Shown: positions 62,784 to 64,000 of the stretch, in pieces
Layout of the letters: every line of letters starts with the position of its first letter
Numbering within the stretch: position 1 is the stretch's first letter
Source: Rhynchopus euleeides
Taxonomy: Eukaryota > Euglenozoa > Diplonemea > Diplonemida > Diplonemidae
DNA length: 64,000 nucleotides
Direction: 5' to 3'
NCBI GenBank assembly: GCA_963210315.1
Contig: OY723272.1
Coordinates: 1,612,001 to 1,676,000 of the forward strand
The notes under the pieces: model-generated
Seen by the model: the letters and a program-made list of their open reading frames with translations, nothing else
Databases searched by the model: none
What the model was told of the DNA's origin: nothing
Program-made: the position numbers and the translations under genes

Positions 62784-63462
62784 GCGGTGCCCAGGCCGTG
62801 AGTGTTGCTGACGGCGTGAGTCTGCATCAGACAAAGAAGACGTGTCGATATCCCTAAGAGTGGTGCGCTGCTCTGACGGCCATGCCACCCTGCCTGGTTA
62901 TTGGGAGTGCTGCTGCTCGCAGCAGGATCTGTTGCGATTGATCGGAATCAAGACTGCGGCAGATTTTTTCGTGTGTGTTCATGGACCACGTTGCCACGTC
63001 GCGTGTGCAGCGCGTGTGGTGCCATCACCGCCGCGCTGTGCTGCGTTATCTGCAAGGTCGGGGCGATTCCCCTTCGGCTGATGTGTGCACGTGCGTCTGT
63101 GTGTCTTTCCTGCTTCACGCTTCCTTCTCTCGTTGCGGGCGGTGTCTCACCACACCGCCCTGTGGACGAGTCTTCTCCTTCTCCTGACGTGCACCGCAAG
63201 GAGGCACGCAGCGACCGTGCACCACGTCGCTGTGTGCCTGTTGTGGTGCGTGTCTTGTTTTATTGCAACCCACGTGCTGCTGTTCAGTGTCGGCAACGCG
63301 TGGACGTGTCCATACCATGTCCTGATGACCCGAACAGTTGTGCAGCATGACCCACCCCACTCTTGCCGTGCTTGAGGACAGTGTTCAGTCTGTGTGCCAG
63401 CAGGTCACCTGTCACATGCCATCACCTCCCACACAGCACAAACGACACACACCCCACCACCA
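62784..63462 (+). other. SCP-2 intergenic spacer 2
   Basis: The 3' half repeats spacer 1. The 5' half (62784-63085) is distinct. No gene recognised. Confidence 0.6.
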
Positions 63463-63497
63463 GCCCACACACCCCACACACAACAAACACCGTCACA
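63463..63497 (+). promoter_or_regulatory. Conserved leader with AG acceptor, SCP-2 copy 3
   Basis: CCACCACCAG ends at 63463 and the CCCACACACCCCACACACAA leader follows to the ATG at 63498, as in the other copies. Confidence 0.5.
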
Positions 63498-63836
63498 ATG
63501 GCCGCCGTGTTCTTCCAGAAGATCAACGAGGCGCTGTCCACGCCTGAGGGGAAGGAGGCCGCGAAGAAGGTGAACGAGGTGATCTCGTACGAGTTCCCGG
63601 ACACGGGTGCGGAGTACGTGATGGACCTGAAGGCGGCGAAGGCGTACAAGGGGAAGCACGACGACCCCGCATGCACCTTCAAGATGGACGAGAAGGTGTT
63701 CCTGGACCTTGCGTCTGGCAAGGCTGACGCCATGGGCCTCTTCATGGAGGGGAAGGTGGAGCTGGACGGTGACACCGACGTGGCCATGAAGCTGCAGAAG
63801 GTGCTGAAGGCGCTGGGCAACACGGCGAAGCTGTGA
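63498..63836 (+). CDS. SCP-2 sterol carrier domain protein, copy 3
   Basis: The same 112-residue protein as copies 1 and 2 with a handful of synonymous differences (e.g. CTT for CTC before GCGTCTGGC, GCT for GCC before GAC). Ends in the PTS1-type AKL. The sequence after the stop matches the first 18 bases after copy 1 (ACAGTGCCCTTCTGAAT), then diverges. Confidence 0.92.
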   Translation: MAAVFFQKINEALSTPEGKEAAKKVNEVISYEFPDTGAEYVMDLKAAKAYKGKHDDPACTFKMDEKVFLDLASGKADAMGLFMEGKVELDGDTDVAMKLQKVLKALGNTAKL

Positions 63837-64000
63837 ACAGTGCCCTTCTGAATATTTTTCTGTTGCGAGCAGTGTGCTCCACACAACGTAACGTGCTGCG
63901 GCTCGGCCTCGGCCTCCGACGTGTGCCGCGTGTAACCTGTGCCGTGTGAGCCGCAAAGCGACACGTGTGCCCTGCGCGTGGTGCCTCACCGCCGCACCCC

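Overview
This window is nuclear DNA from a GC-rich, intron-containing unicellular eukaryote. Protein genes are well separated and almost all lie on the + strand. They are interrupted by short spliceosomal introns, all of which start GTATG and end YAG, often just after a long C run. One gene is present as three tandem copies encoding identical proteins, and its product ends in a peroxisome/glycosome-type AKL signal. Tandem arrays, conserved AG sites 25-35 nt before start codons and C-rich acceptor tracts recall Euglenozoa such as diplonemids, but nothing here proves that placement.

Layout. (1) 0.7-16.9 kb: two tandem paralogues of the mRNA export receptor NXF1/Mex67, with six and four exons. 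Between them lie a Ubl-like/WD40 gene and a Ubl-like/DUF4116 gene. A 1.3-kb inverted-repeat element sits inside an intron of the first paralogue. (2) 16.9-28 kb: no host gene recognised. The main feature is an island of abutting DNA transposons at 21.6-27.7 kb: a long-TIR element with unknown ORFs, an intact hAT transposon, and a third element with another foldback nested in it. (3) 28-42 kb: a SERF/4F5-like small protein, a coiled-coil protein with WE-x(2)-WL repeats, a basic disordered protein and a SWEET sugar transporter, with two inverted copies of a 1.15-kb foldback element. (4) 42.8-51.6 kb: a large, apparently intact non-LTR retrotransposon. ORF1 is coiled coil; ORF2 is OTU protease, APE endonuclease, reverse transcriptase, CCHC, RNase H and a Cys/His tail. 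Both ends sit in (CA)n microsatellite. (5) 52.8-60.4 kb: a small membrane-type protein, an EGF-like single-pass receptor, a Tyr-rich small protein and a mucin-like repeat surface protein. (6) 61.4-63.9 kb: three tandem SCP-2 genes.

The host genes do not form one pathway: they cover RNA export, sugar transport, cell-surface glycoproteins, cytoskeleton-like coiled coils and peroxisomal lipid transfer. The most unusual content is mobile. Several hAT-like elements with TAGG or CAGGG termini sit in poly-G tracts, long foldback arms encode the same peptide on both sides, and the OTU-bearing LINE appears to have used a (CA)n target.
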